Assembly: GCF_000241465.1 (NCBI RefSeq) | Contig: NZ_JH584235.1 | Span: forward strand, 1,981,333 to 2,045,332 | Length of the DNA stretch: 64,000 bases | Direction of reading: 5' to 3' | Source of the DNA: Sphingomonas echinoides ATCC 14820 | GTDB taxonomy: Bacteria; Pseudomonadota; Alphaproteobacteria; Sphingomonadales; Sphingomonadaceae | In this document: one piece after another, positions 50,253 to 59,909 of the stretch | How positions within the stretch are numbered: position 1 is the first letter of the stretch | Layout: each line of letters opens with the position of its first letter | Position numbers and translations under genes: made by a program | The notes under the pieces: generated by a model | The model's database searches: none | The model's input: the letters and a program-made list of their open reading frames with translations, nothing else | What the model was told of the DNA's origin: nothing

Positions 50253-52007
50253 TTACCGCGCAGGTTGCTTCGGAAACAAGCCGCCTTGAACGCGATACAG
50301 AAACAGCGCCCGCTCGCGCGTGGGAATGCGCCGCAGCCACAGCGGTGGCGCTCCCCGTTTCAGCGCCTCGGCAAGCGTCCCTGCCGCTGCCCCGCCAAGA
50401 TCATCGGCGCGCAGCGCGACATAGCGCAGGTGCCAGGTTTGCGCGACGCGTGCGGCCTGGTCGGGTGGGCCGAGAAAGAAGCGATAGACCGCCAGATTAC
50501 CGGCATTGTTGCGGTGATACGGCGCGCCGACCACCTGCAAGCGCGTCGCGCCGATCGCATAGGCCCCAAGATCGAGCGGGGCCAGCAACCGCCCCGGTGG
50601 CAGCATGGCGAGATCGGCGAGCCCCTTTTCGCCGGTGGCGGCCGCTGCCGCATCGGCGGCATGCGTGCCCGGCGGCGCGGCGCTTGTCCGCGCCGCCACG
50701 GCTTGCGCGGCCATCGGATACAGCATGCCGGCCGAGGCCACCCACGCCCCCGCCAACGATAGCGAACCGCGCGCGCGCGCCGCCGCAATGACCGCCGCCA
50801 GCGCGGGGGCCGCCAGAATCGCACCGGCATAGGCACCGCGCAATTGCAGGCAGGTTACCAGCAAGGCCGCGACCTGCACCAACAGGAGGCTGGCCCAGCG
50901 CGGGTCGCGCGTGACCGACACCCGCCAGGCGCTCGCCACCACGCCCGCCACCATCACACCCGCATAGCCAATGGCGATCGGCAACGGCGTCGCAAACAGC
51001 GGCTGCGCCTCCCCAACCTTGGCCAGCCACAAGCGGGCCAGCGCGGGATCCACCATGCCGTATGGCGACAGGCATTGCGGCGCGACGAGCACCATGCCGA
51101 CGCCGACCACGATGACGATGATCGATCCCAGGATCGCGCGGGTCGCCGGGCGTGCGATATCGCGCGCCGCCAGCGCCATGCCCATCGGCGCAAAGGCCGC
51201 GATCACGGCGGCGCGCCATGCGACCATCGTGAAGCCATCGCAGCCGGGATACCCCCAGGAGGACGTCCGGAACACGATCGACGCCGCCAGCAGCCCGGCA
51301 CCAAGCCCGATCCCGAAGCCCATCATCCGGTCGTCGGTCCCGGCACCGGCGCGCAACCATCCGATCGTCATGGCGACACCCGCCGCCGCGATCAGCGGCG
51401 TGGTTTCAAGCCCGATGACGACGCTGGCGGCGGCGGCCAGGCCAGCGATCAGCCCTGGCTCCATGGCGGGACGCGCCACCAGCGCACGCACGATGATCAA
51501 CAGCAGAAACACCTGGAAGCCGTGATGGTCGATTCGGCCCGGCACGAAGATCGTCGTGGCGGGAAAGGCGACAGCGGCGACGACGGCGGCGGTCCGCGCG
51601 ATCGGCGCACCGCCCAGCACCCGCGCGATCCGCGTCGTCAGGCACAGCGCGCCCGCAAACAGCACCGTCGGCCAGGTGATGACGGCGATCAGCTCGGCCC
51701 AATATCGGCCCACAACCGGCGTCAGCGACACGATAAACGCGGCCGGAACCAGATCCGGCAGGCGCGACCAGTGCATTTCCAATCCCGCGCCCCAGCCCAG
51801 GCGATGTTGGGCAAGATCGGCAAAGCCTTGCCCCGCAATCCAATCGCGGATCTGCTGGAGGCGCATCATATCGTCGGTATCGGTCAATTGCAGCGCCGAT
51901 AGCGCGGCCCAGTCGCGCCACGCCCAGCCCGCGCACAGCACGACAGCAAGCGCGAACGCGCAAAGCACGTCGCCCAGCCGCGTCCGACGGAATTCGACCA
52001 AGTCCAT
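50253..52007 (-). CDS. Polytopic membrane protein, GT-C-like paralog
   Basis: 584 residues. LTDTDDMMRLQQIRDWIAGQ near the start, HWSRLPDLVPA and PGRIDHHGFQ match the motifs of the protein at 20625-22400, so these are paralogs 30 kb apart. About 11-13 helices followed by a C-terminal domain with RRIPTRERALFLYRV. Likely transfers a sugar or lipid-linked group outside the inner membrane; substrate unknown. Confidence 0.72.
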   Translation of the reverse strand: MDLVEFRRTRLGDVLCAFALAVVLCAGWAWRDWAALSALQLTDTDDMMRLQQIRDWIAGQGFADLAQHRLGWGAGLEMHWSRLPDLVPAAFIVSLTPVVGRYWAELIAVITWPTVLFAGALCLTTRIARVLGGAPIARTAAVVAAVAFPATTIFVPGRIDHHGFQVFLLLIIVRALVARPAMEPGLIAGLAAAASVVIGLETTPLIAAAGVAMTIGWLRAGAGTDDRMMGFGIGLGAGLLAASIVFRTSSWGYPGCDGFTMVAWRAAVIAAFAPMGMALAARDIARPATRAILGSIIVIVVGVGMVLVAPQCLSPYGMVDPALARLWLAKVGEAQPLFATPLPIAIGYAGVMVAGVVASAWRVSVTRDPRWASLLLVQVAALLVTCLQLRGAYAGAILAAPALAAVIAAARARGSLSLAGAWVASAGMLYPMAAQAVAARTSAAPPGTHAADAAAAATGEKGLADLAMLPPGRLLAPLDLGAYAIGATRLQVVGAPYHRNNAGNLAVYRFFLGPPDQAARVAQTWHLRYVALRADDLGGAAAGTLAEALKRGAPPLWLRRIPTRERALFLYRVQGGLFPKQPAR

Positions 52008-52053
52008 GCCCGCGCTTTAGACGCAGGCCGTTAAAACAGCGTGTAGACCCGCG

Positions 52054-53271
52054 TTAGCGGTCGCGCCGTCCGAGCAAGCGCAGCCGCAACGCATTGAGCT
52101 TGATGAAGCCCGCCGCATCGCGCTGGTCATAGGCACCCTGATCGTCCTCGAAGGTGACGACCTTCTCGGAATAGAGCGAGAAGGGCGATTTGCGCCCCGT
52201 CACGATCACCGAGCCCTTATAGAGTTTCAGCCGCACGGTCCCGGCGACCTTCTCCTGGCTATGGTCGATCGCCGCCTGCAGCATCTCGCGCTCGGGGCTG
52301 AACCACAGGCCGTTATAGAGCAGTTCCGCATAACGCGGCATCAGCTCGTCCTTGAGGTGCGCGGCACCCCGGTCGAGCGTGATCTGCTCGATCCCGCGAT
52401 GCGCCAGATGATAGATCGTGCCGCCCGGCGTTTCATACATGCCGCGCGACTTCATGCCGACGAAGCGATTCTCGACCAGATCGAGCCGCCCGATGCCGTG
52501 GCGACGGCCCATTTCGTTGAGCGTTTCGAGCAAGGTCGCCGGCGACATGCCGACGCCATTGACCGCGACGCCGTCGCCGCGTTCGAAATCGATCGTGATC
52601 GTCTCGGGCGCGTCGGGCGCGTCCTCGGGGTTGACCGTGCGCGAATAGACGTAATCGGGCACTTCATCCCACGGATCCTCGAGCACTTTGCCCTCGGACG
52701 AGGTGTGCAGCATGTTGGCGTCGGTCGAGAACGGGGCCTCGCCGCGCTTGTCCTTGCTCACCGCAATCTGGTGCGCTTCAGCGAATTCGATCAGCTTGGT
52801 GCGGCTGGTCAGATCCCATTCGCGCCACGGCGCGATCACCTTGATGTCGGGTGCCAGCGCATAATAGCCAAGCTCGAAGCGAACCTGATCATTGCCCTTG
52901 CCGGTCGCGCCGTGGCTGACCGCATCGGCATTGACCATCCGCGCAATCTCGATCTGGCGCTTGGCGATCAGCGGCCGCGCGATCGAAGTACCGAGCAGAT
53001 ACAGCCCCTCATACAGCGCATTGGCGCGCATCATCGGGAACACGTAATCCTTGACGAACTCTTCGCGCAGATCGTCGATGAAGATGTGCTCGGGCTTGAC
53101 CCCAGCCAGCTCGGCCTTCTTGCGCGCGGGCTCCAGCTCCTCGCCCTGGCCGAGATCGGCGGTGAAGGTGACGACCTCGCATTGGTACGTCTGCTGCAGC
53201 CATTTCAGGATGACGGATGTGTCGAGCCCGCCCGAATAGGCGAGAACCACTCGATTGATCTGGTCGGTCAT
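52054..53271 (-). CDS. argG: Argininosuccinate synthase ArgG
   Basis: Joins citrulline and aspartate with ATP in arginine synthesis. Seen: the PP-loop AYSGGLDTS at 10-18, [20 protein letters not shown] near 120, and [20 protein letters not shown]. 405 residues, normal. ATG 53271; codons upstream do not fit the family. Separate from argB in this window. Confidence 0.96.
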   Translation of the reverse strand: MTDQINRVVLAYSGGLDTSVILKWLQQTYQCEVVTFTADLGQGEELEPARKKAELAGVKPEHIFIDDLREEFVKDYVFPMMRANALYEGLYLLGTSIARPLIAKRQIEIARMVNADAVSHGATGKGNDQVRFELGYYALAPDIKVIAPWREWDLTSRTKLIEFAEAHQIAVSKDKRGEAPFSTDANMLHTSSEGKVLEDPWDEVPDYVYSRTVNPEDAPDAPETITIDFERGDGVAVNGVGMSPATLLETLNEMGRRHGIGRLDLVENRFVGMKSRGMYETPGGTIYHLAHRGIEQITLDRGAAHLKDELMPRYAELLYNGLWFSPEREMLQAAIDHSQEKVAGTVRLKLYKGSVIVTGRKSPFSLYSEKVVTFEDDQGAYDQRDAAGFIKLNALRLRLLGRRDR

Positions 53272-53348
53272 GGCATACTCCTGAGGAACCGCAGCGGTGC
53301 GCTTTAGGGGCGAGAGGCCCGATCGCGCAAGCGACTCGGAGAGTGCAA

Positions 53349-53768
53349 ATGGCGGCAAGCAACAAGACTGTCGAGAGCGATGCGAGCGTCGAAGATTTTC
53401 TGGCGCGCGTCGAACCGACCGAGCGTGCAGCCGACGCCCACGCCCTGATCGATGTGATGCGGCAGGTGTCGGGGCTGGAGCCAAAATTGTGGGGCCCCTC
53501 GATCGTCGGCTTCGGCAGCGTACACTATCGCTACGAAAGCGGGCGCGAGGGCGACACGCCCGCGATCGCCTTCGCCCCGCGCAAGGCCGAGCTGGTGCTC
53601 TATGTCGGCGCGAGCACGCCCAATATCGCCGCGCTGCTGCCCGGCCTCGGCAAGCATCGCACCGGCAAGGGGTGCCTGTATGTGAAGCGACTCGCGGACG
53701 TGGATGCTGCGGTGCTGACCGAGATCGTGCAGACCGCGTGGGACAATCGGATCGCCAGCGCTGCCTAA
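53349..53768 (+). CDS. DUF1801 domain protein
   Basis: About 139 residues with the DUF1801 pattern: [36 protein letters not shown] and [15 protein letters not shown]. Function unknown. ATG 53349 has GGAGA upstream; GTG 53343 is a weaker start. Divergent from argG; converges on the cfa gene with a 4-base overlap. Confidence 0.82.
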   Translation: MAASNKTVESDASVEDFLARVEPTERAADAHALIDVMRQVSGLEPKLWGPSIVGFGSVHYRYESGREGDTPAIAFAPRKAELVLYVGASTPNIAALLPGLGKHRTGKGCLYVKRLADVDAAVLTEIVQTAWDNRIASAA

Positions 53769-54991
53769 CCGCGCATCGCGCGTTCGCGCTCGATCATATA
53801 ATCACGCGTGATCGGCAGAACGTGGCGGTTCTTGGCGAACTGCACCTGGTAATTGACCATCCCGCCAAAATGGAACGCAGCGCCTGCGCCCGCGAGATAG
53901 AATTGCCACATGCGGAAAAAACGCTCGTCATACAGCGCCACGATCTGCTCGCGCGCTGCAACCGCCCGATCGTACCAGTCATCGAGCGTATAGGCATAGT
54001 GCAACCGCAACACTTCCACATCGGTGACCATGAAGCGCAGGCTTTCATTGGCCGAGATGATCTCGGACAAAGCCGGGTTGTAGCCGCCGGGGAAGATATA
54101 GTGCGCCGTCCATTTGTCGGTCACGCCCGGCCCGCCCGCGCGCCCGATCGTGTGGAGCAGCATCACGCCGTCCTCGGTCAGCAGATCGCGGCATTTGCGG
54201 AAGAAAGTCCTGTAATGCGCCGGGCCGACATGCTCGAACATGCCGACCGACACGATCCGGTCGAACGTGCCCTGCACCTGGCGATAATCGATCAGCTCGA
54301 AGCTGACCATGTCGGCCACGCCCGCCGCCGCCGCACGCTCCCGCGCCACCTTCAACTGCTCTTCCGACAGCGTCACGCCCAGCACCTTGGCACCCGTCAT
54401 CTGGTGCAGGTACAGCGCCATGCCGCCCCAGCCGCAACCGATGTCGAGCACGGTCATGCCGGGCTTCAGCGCGAGTTTGGCCGCGATATGCGCTTTCTTG
54501 TCGTCCTGCGCCTGTTCCAGGCTGTTGGACGGATCGGTGAAATAGGCGCAGCTATATTGGCGGTCGGCGTCGAGGAAGAGATCGTACAGCCGGTCCGACA
54601 GATCATAATGGTGCGCAACATTGCGCTTCGATCGGCGCGCCATGTTGATGCGGCCGATGCGATGCGTCACCGCCTGGACCATGCGGCGCAGCGGTGACGG
54701 GGCGAGGCCGTTCTGCCCGGCCTCCCACGGATCGTTCATCATCAGCAACCGGACGAGATCGCGAACGTCGCCGCGCTCGACCACCAGCCGCCCGTTCATA
54801 TAGGCTTCGCCCGCGCCCAGCCCCGGATCCCGCACGATCGCAGCAGCAGCACCGGCGTCGGTGAAGCGGATCGCGACATCGGGAAAGCCGGGTTCGGCTG
54901 TGCCGAAGTTCAGGGTCTTGCCATCGGCGTGGTGGACGGTGAGCGTGCCGCGCTGAACGCGCTTGGCGAGAAACAAATCAAGCAGTGCCAT
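53765..54991 (-). CDS. cfa: Cyclopropane-fatty-acyl-phospholipid synthase
   Basis: SAM-dependent enzyme that adds a methylene bridge to unsaturated acyl chains of membrane lipids. Seen: an N-terminal lipid-binding region, [21 protein letters not shown] loop [17 protein letters not shown] near 165-181, and [10 protein letters not shown]. 408 residues, typical. Confidence 0.93.
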   Translation of the reverse strand: MALLDLFLAKRVQRGTLTVHHADGKTLNFGTAEPGFPDVAIRFTDAGAAAAIVRDPGLGAGEAYMNGRLVVERGDVRDLVRLLMMNDPWEAGQNGLAPSPLRRMVQAVTHRIGRINMARRSKRNVAHHYDLSDRLYDLFLDADRQYSCAYFTDPSNSLEQAQDDKKAHIAAKLALKPGMTVLDIGCGWGGMALYLHQMTGAKVLGVTLSEEQLKVARERAAAAGVADMVSFELIDYRQVQGTFDRIVSVGMFEHVGPAHYRTFFRKCRDLLTEDGVMLLHTIGRAGGPGVTDKWTAHYIFPGGYNPALSEIISANESLRFMVTDVEVLRLHYAYTLDDWYDRAVAAREQIVALYDERFFRMWQFYLAGAGAAFHFGGMVNYQVQFAKNRHVLPITRDYMIERERAMRG

Positions 54992-55009
54992 GCGCAGGCC
55001 ACTAACGCG

Positions 55010-55771
55010 TTAAATGCCCGCATACCAATCGTAATCGACGCGATCTTCCCAATATCCGCCTTTTCCCAGACCGATTCCGGCGAGCGAGGCGACCGCGTCG
55101 ACCCGCATCACATATTTGGCATTCTTATAGCCAAGCTGACGTTCGACCCGCAGCCGGATCGGCGCACCGTGCGCGACGCTCAGCATCCGGTCGTTCATCG
55201 CCCATGCCAGAATCGTCTGGGGATGGAAGGCGTCGATCAGGTCGAGCGATTCGTAATACGCATGGCCGGAATACAGATCGGCGCAGGTAAACACGACATA
55301 GCGCGCGGTCGTGCGGACGTCCGCTGCCTTCAGGATCGTGCCCAGCATCGGCCCGTGCCATTTGCCGATGGCGCTCCATCCCTCGACACAATCGTGCCGC
55401 GTGATCTGCGTGCGCGCCGGCATCGCCATCAACGCCTGGTGCGAGATCGAAAGCGGGCGGTTGACCAGCCCGCCGACCTCCAGCCGCCAGTTCGCGAAAT
55501 TTTCCGCGGCCATGGCGTTATAGCTGGCCGTGTTGGGATTGCTGGTGCCGTTGACGCGGAAAAGGGGCGACATCTGGTCGGGCCGATATTCCTTGGCCAG
55601 ACTGTTGCGATCGGTCAGCGCGCGGGCCAGCCCGTGGTTGATTTTCTCTCCGGAGAACAGGATTTTGCGAAGCGACGGCGTGTTCGCGACCTGATCGCAT
55701 CCGCTGAGCAGCGCGCCCGCGCCCAAGGCTCCCGTGGTGAGCAGCGCACGCCGCGAGATGATCGCGCTCAT
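55010..55771 (-). CDS. Periplasmic molybdopterin-dependent oxidoreductase (sulfite oxidase fold)
   Basis: 253 residues. A twin-arginine leader (SRRALLTTGALGAG) marks Tat export of a folded Mo enzyme; it also contains LLSGC, so lipidation is possible. The Mo-ligating Cys118 sits in TRHDCVEGWSAIGKWHGP, and YKNAKYVMRVDAV ends the family core. Start overlaps the cytochrome b561 gene (ATGA), so that protein is its probable membrane electron partner. Substrate unknown. Confidence 0.85.
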   Translation of the reverse strand: MSAIISRRALLTTGALGAGALLSGCDQVANTPSLRKILFSGEKINHGLARALTDRNSLAKEYRPDQMSPLFRVNGTSNPNTASYNAMAAENFANWRLEVGGLVNRPLSISHQALMAMPARTQITRHDCVEGWSAIGKWHGPMLGTILKAADVRTTARYVVFTCADLYSGHAYYESLDLIDAFHPQTILAWAMNDRMLSVAHGAPIRLRVERQLGYKNAKYVMRVDAVASLAGIGLGKGGYWEDRVDYDWYAGI

Positions 55772-56526
55772 GCCGCTTCCTCCTGGTCATGATCGACGGG
55801 AATGGTCCACCAGCCCGTCACCATCGATTTCACCTCGGGCCACGCCCCGGCCAGAATCACCAGCACCAGATGGACGATGATGAACAGCACGAGGCCGCTC
55901 GCCGCGATGAAATGCACCGAGCGCGCCGAGGCACGCCCGCCCAGCAAATCGAGCATCCACGGCCACGCCGCAACCATCGTCGGCGACAGCACCAGCCCCG
56001 ACAGGATCATCATCGGGATCAGGACGAAAATCACCAGCACGTACGACAGCTTCTGGAAGATATTGAAGGCACCGGGATTTTTGGGATCGTGGAAGCGGAA
56101 GGCGAGATGTTCCTTCAGGTCGAACCACAAATGCGCGGGCGCGAGCTCTTTCAGCCGGATCCGCAAGTCCTTCTGAAAATGCCGGTTGATCAGGCTCGAC
56201 ACCATGAACGCCAGCAACCCGAAGGCGAAGACCAGCGCGAACAGCAAATGCCAGCGCCGCGCGATCGCCAGATTATACCCCGCCGGGATGGTGAGAAACG
56301 ACGGCGCATGCGGCGGGTTGAACCACGGATGATCCGGGTTCGCGCCATATTGGCCCCAGTACAGATGCGGGTGTGCGTTGAGGATCGTCAAACCGCTGCC
56401 GATCATGATGAAAATCGTCACGACGTTGAGCCAATGCCACAGGCGCGTCGTCAGCCGATGGCGATAAAGCGCGCTGCCCGGAGCGGCCGGAGCGTTGGTC
56501 GAGTCTGGCGGGCTTGTGTCGGTCAT
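55768..56526 (-). CDS. Cytochrome b561-family membrane protein
   Basis: About 252 residues with four or five helices and candidate heme His residues in LWHWLNVVTIFI, RRWHLLFALVF and VHFIAASGLVL plus IIVHLVLVI. It would carry electrons between the quinone pool and the Mo enzyme encoded next. ATG 56526 is preferred to a start 7 codons upstream. Divergent from the flavin reductase gene. Confidence 0.85.
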   Translation of the reverse strand: MTDTSPPDSTNAPAAPGSALYRHRLTTRLWHWLNVVTIFIMIGSGLTILNAHPHLYWGQYGANPDHPWFNPPHAPSFLTIPAGYNLAIARRWHLLFALVFAFGLLAFMVSSLINRHFQKDLRIRLKELAPAHLWFDLKEHLAFRFHDPKNPGAFNIFQKLSYVLVIFVLIPMMILSGLVLSPTMVAAWPWMLDLLGGRASARSVHFIAASGLVLFIIVHLVLVILAGAWPEVKSMVTGWWTIPVDHDQEEAA

Positions 56527-56622
56527 ACAGAACCCTATTCGAACCAAGGAGCGGCGTGGTTACAGCTACGCGAGATCGATCGCGCACGATATTCGAATCC
56601 CGCACGGAAGGTCTGCTTCGAG

Positions 56623-57252
56623 ATGACAGAGCACCATTTTTACGAGCCGCGCAACGGCCACAAGACCATCCCTGGCCTGGCGCACGATCCCCTCAACGCT
56701 ATTGTGGCACCCCGCCCGATCGGCTGGATCAGCACGCTCAGCGCCGCGGGCGTGCGCAACCTGGCCCCCTACAGCTTCTTCAGCCTGTACAATTACCGCC
56801 CACCGATCATCGGCTTTTCCTCGATCGGCTGGAAGGACAGCGTCGCCAATGCGACCGCGACGGGCGAATTCGTGTGGAACCTCGCGACGCGCGCGCTGGC
56901 CGCGGCGATGAACGCCAGCGCGGCGACGGTTGCGGCAGACGTCGATGAATTCGATCTTGCCGGGCTCGAAGCCGCCCCGTCGCGCATGGTCGCGCCGCCG
57001 CGCGTCGCCGTCAGCCCGGTAAGCTTCGAATGCCGCCTGACGCAGACGCTGCGGCTGGAGGGTGCCGACGGCGCGGCGCTCGACACCTGGCTGGTGCTGG
57101 GCGAAGTCGTCGGCATCCACATCGCGCCCGGTCTGATCGAGGACGGTGCCTATCGCACCGCCGCTGCGCACCCGATCCTGCGCGGCGGCGGCCCGGCCGA
57201 TTATTTCGAAATCGCCGAGGCCGCGCGCTTCGCGATGCGGCGGCCCGAGTAA
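56623..57252 (+). CDS. Flavin reductase-like (FMN-binding) domain protein
   Basis: 209 residues. Seen: the flavin reductase core PLNAIVAPRPIGWISTLSAA, NLAPYSFFSLYNYRPPIIGF and ATGEFVWNLATRALAAAMNA. Such proteins bind FMN and may act as NAD(P)H:flavin reductases; the partner is unknown. Converges on the 3-hydroxybutyryl-CoA dehydrogenase gene. Confidence 0.85.
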   Translation: MTEHHFYEPRNGHKTIPGLAHDPLNAIVAPRPIGWISTLSAAGVRNLAPYSFFSLYNYRPPIIGFSSIGWKDSVANATATGEFVWNLATRALAAAMNASAATVAADVDEFDLAGLEAAPSRMVAPPRVAVSPVSFECRLTQTLRLEGADGAALDTWLVLGEVVGIHIAPGLIEDGAYRTAAAHPILRGGGPADYFEIAEAARFAMRRPE

Positions 57253-57258
57253 GCCGGT

Positions 57259-58128
57259 TTACCGCGTCGGCACCGGCTCCGCGCCCGTATAATCGTAAAA
57301 GCCGCGCTTGGTCTTGCGACCGAACCAGCCGGCCTCGACATATTTCACCAACAAGGGCGCCGGGCGGAACTTGGGATCGCCCGTCCCTTCGAACAGCACG
57401 CGCGTGATTTCCAGGCACGTATCGAGCCCGATGAAATCGGCGAGCGTCAGCGGCCCCATCGGGTGGTTGAGCCCGAGCTGGCACGCCAGATCGATGTCGC
57501 GGATCGTCGCCACGCCCTCGCCCAGCGCAAAGCAGGCTTCGTTGAGCATCGGCATCAGGATGCGATTGACGATAAAGCCCGGCGCATCATTGGCATGGAC
57601 GATCGCCTTGCCGAGCTTCTGCCCGAACGCCTCGACCGCCTGCACCGTCGCATCCGAGGTGGCGAGCCCGCGGATCAGCTCGATCAAGCCCATCACCGGC
57701 ACGGGGTTGAAGAAATGCACGCCGACGAACCGGCCCGCATCGGGCGCGGCCTGGGCGAGGCGCGTAATCGGGATCGAGGAGGTGTTGGACGCGAGGATCG
57801 CGGTGTCCGACAGCACCTTGCCGACCTCCGCGAAAATCGCGCGCTTGATTTCCTCGCGCTCGGTCGCCGCTTCGATGACAAGGAAGGCTTGGCCCATCTC
57901 GGCAACGCTCGCCACCGGCTCGATCAGCGCGAGCGCGGCGTCACGGGCGTCAGCGGTGATCTTTTCCTTGGTCACCAGCCGGTCGAGCGCCTTGGCGATG
58001 CCAGCCTTGCCCGCCTCGGCGCGCTCGCGCGACACGTCGCTCAGCAGGACGTGGAAGCCCGCCTGCGCCGAAACCTGCGCGATGCCCGCGCCCATCTGCC
58101 CCGCGCCGATGACACCTACCGTCTGCAT
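57259..58128 (-). CDS. 3-hydroxybutyryl-CoA dehydrogenase
   Basis: NAD(P)-dependent oxidation or reduction of 3-hydroxyacyl-CoA, in beta-oxidation, butyrate or polyhydroxybutyrate metabolism. 289 residues. Seen: NAD loop GVIGAGQMGAGIAQ at 5-18, ASNTSSIPIT, the catalytic His in GVHFFNPVPVM and HANDAPGFIVNRIL. ATG 58128 fits the family start. Normal length. Confidence 0.93.
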   Translation of the reverse strand: MQTVGVIGAGQMGAGIAQVSAQAGFHVLLSDVSRERAEAGKAGIAKALDRLVTKEKITADARDAALALIEPVASVAEMGQAFLVIEAATEREEIKRAIFAEVGKVLSDTAILASNTSSIPITRLAQAAPDAGRFVGVHFFNPVPVMGLIELIRGLATSDATVQAVEAFGQKLGKAIVHANDAPGFIVNRILMPMLNEACFALGEGVATIRDIDLACQLGLNHPMGPLTLADFIGLDTCLEITRVLFEGTGDPKFRPAPLLVKYVEAGWFGRKTKRGFYDYTGAEPVPTR

Positions 58129-58166
58129 ATCCCGTCCTTCATTCGTTGCTGCGAACGCTTTAGGGG

Positions 58167-58934
58167 TCAGGCGATGCGGCGGCAATCATAGGCCTTGGTG
58201 ACATAGGGAAACGTCACCGGATCCTCCGCCAGCTCGGGCGTCGCCGCGATCAGGTCGCGCACCTGCGCCACCACGGCATCGCGCTCGGCCTCGGGCAAAG
58301 CGGCGATGAAGCTGGTCGAGAGCGTGCGCCCGACCACCACATCCTCGACCGCGCCGACATGGCGATAGCCGAAATCGCGTTCGCGCAGCGGCGAGAAGCC
58401 CTCGGCCGGGAACACGTCGCGCCACGCATCCGCCTGCGCCGCCAGAGCGGGGTCCTGATGCGCCATGGTCAGTGCCGAAAGCCGCTCGACCCAGGGCACC
58501 GCATGGTCGCGCAGGTTCCACACCAGCCCCAGCGCCCCGCCGAGGCGCAGCACCCGGCGGATTTCCGCCAGCACGGCAGGGGAGGCAAACCAGTGAAAAG
58601 CGGTCGCACACACCACCGCATCGACACTGCCATCAGGCAGCGGAATCGCCTCGGCCTGCCCGGCAAGCGGGCGCACGCCGGGAAAATCGGCGATGAGATG
58701 CTCGAGCATCGTCGCCACCGGTTCCAACGCCGTCACCTGCGCGCCGCTATCGACCAGCAGGCTGGTAAACTTGCCCGTCCCCGCGCCGATCTCCAGCACC
58801 GCACTGTCCGGCCCAAGTCCCAAATCGTCGGACAGCCAGCGGGCGAGTTCGGCCGGATAGCCCGGCCGGCTCGCGGCATAGACATCCGCGCCGCGCCCGA
58901 ACCCGGTTGCGGCGGTCGGGTTGAGCGCGATCAC
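58167..58934 (-). CDS. Class I SAM-dependent methyltransferase overlapping egtD
   Basis: About 255 residues. Seen: a SAM loop VLEIGAGTGKFTSLLVDSG near 46-64, ATAFHWFASPAVL, and RRVLRLGGALGLVWNLRD, typical of the UbiE/Coq5-like group. GTG 58934 overlaps the egtD stop (GTGA), tying it to ergothioneine genes. It may be unrelated cargo or a further modifier; the sequence does not say. Confidence 0.82.
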   Translation of the reverse strand: MIALNPTAATGFGRGADVYAASRPGYPAELARWLSDDLGLGPDSAVLEIGAGTGKFTSLLVDSGAQVTALEPVATMLEHLIADFPGVRPLAGQAEAIPLPDGSVDAVVCATAFHWFASPAVLAEIRRVLRLGGALGLVWNLRDHAVPWVERLSALTMAHQDPALAAQADAWRDVFPAEGFSPLRERDFGYRHVGAVEDVVVGRTLSTSFIAALPEAERDAVVAQVRDLIAATPELAEDPVTFPYVTKAYDCRRIA

Positions 58935-59908
58935 GGCGCGTGCCGCGCGGGTTGCGCCTCTGCCAGGATCACCGCGAACAGCCCGTTGGGATCGGTCCAT
59001 TCCCCAACCGGCGTCCATCCGCCCGCGCGCAGCAGGATGCGGGCATCGCGCGGCCCATATTTATGGCTGTTCTCGGTGTGGATCGTCTCGCCCGCGGCCA
59101 TTTCGAACGGGTGCCGCTCGATCGTGAACGCCACGTCGCGCGTCGCTTCCAGATGCATTTCGATCCGCGCGCGATCGTCGTTCCAGATCGCACTATGCCG
59201 GAAGGCATCGAGCGGGATCGTGCCGCCCAATTCGCGATTGATCCGTTCGAGCAAATTGCGGTTGAACGCCGCGGTCACGCCCTGCGCATCGTCATAGGCG
59301 GCTTCCAGCACGCCCACATCCTTGATCCGGTCCATGCCGATCACCAGCATCGCGCCCTCGCCCAGCGACGCCTTCATCGCGCGCAGCAAATCGACGCTCG
59401 AATGCGGGATCATGTTGCCGATGGTCGAGCCGGGGAAGAAGCCGAGCTTGGGCGTGTCCGCCACTTGCGCGGGCAGCGCGATCGGGTGGAGGAAATCGGC
59501 CTCGACCGGGAGCACGGGCAAGCCGGGAAAGGCCGACGCCAGCCCGGCCGAGGATTCGCGCAGGAAATCGCCCGAAATGTCGATCGGCACATAAGCGGAA
59601 GGGTCGACCGCGCGCAGCAGGATCGGCGTCTTGGTCGACGAGCCCGAACCGAATTCGACCACCGCGCGCCCTGCCCCGGCGAGGCGCGCAATGTCGGCAC
59701 AACAGGCGCGCAGGATCGCCGTCTCGGTGCGGGTGGGATAATATTCGGGCAAATCGGTGATCGCCTCGAACAATTCCGATCCGCGCCGGTCATAGAACCA
59801 GCGCGCCGGAATCGCGCGCGGGCGGCTGGCAAAGCCGCGCAGCACGTCGTTACGAAACGCCGGGTCGGCCAGCGTGACCTGGCCGTCCTCGATTTCGGGC
59901 TTCAACAT
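58931..59908 (-). CDS. egtD: L-histidine N-alpha-methyltransferase EgtD
   Basis: Trimethylates histidine to hercynine with SAM, first step of ergothioneine synthesis. 325 residues. Seen: FEAITDLPEYYPTRTETAIL (47-66; Tyr56/57 contact histidine in the family), SAM loop VVEFGSGSSTKT and FFPGSTIGNM. ATG 59908 lies directly after the egtB stop. Confidence 0.93.
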   Translation of the reverse strand: MLKPEIEDGQVTLADPAFRNDVLRGFASRPRAIPARWFYDRRGSELFEAITDLPEYYPTRTETAILRACCADIARLAGAGRAVVEFGSGSSTKTPILLRAVDPSAYVPIDISGDFLRESSAGLASAFPGLPVLPVEADFLHPIALPAQVADTPKLGFFPGSTIGNMIPHSSVDLLRAMKASLGEGAMLVIGMDRIKDVGVLEAAYDDAQGVTAAFNRNLLERINRELGGTIPLDAFRHSAIWNDDRARIEMHLEATRDVAFTIERHPFEMAAGETIHTENSHKYGPRDARILLRAGGWTPVGEWTDPNGLFAVILAEAQPARHAP

Positions 59909-59909
59909 C

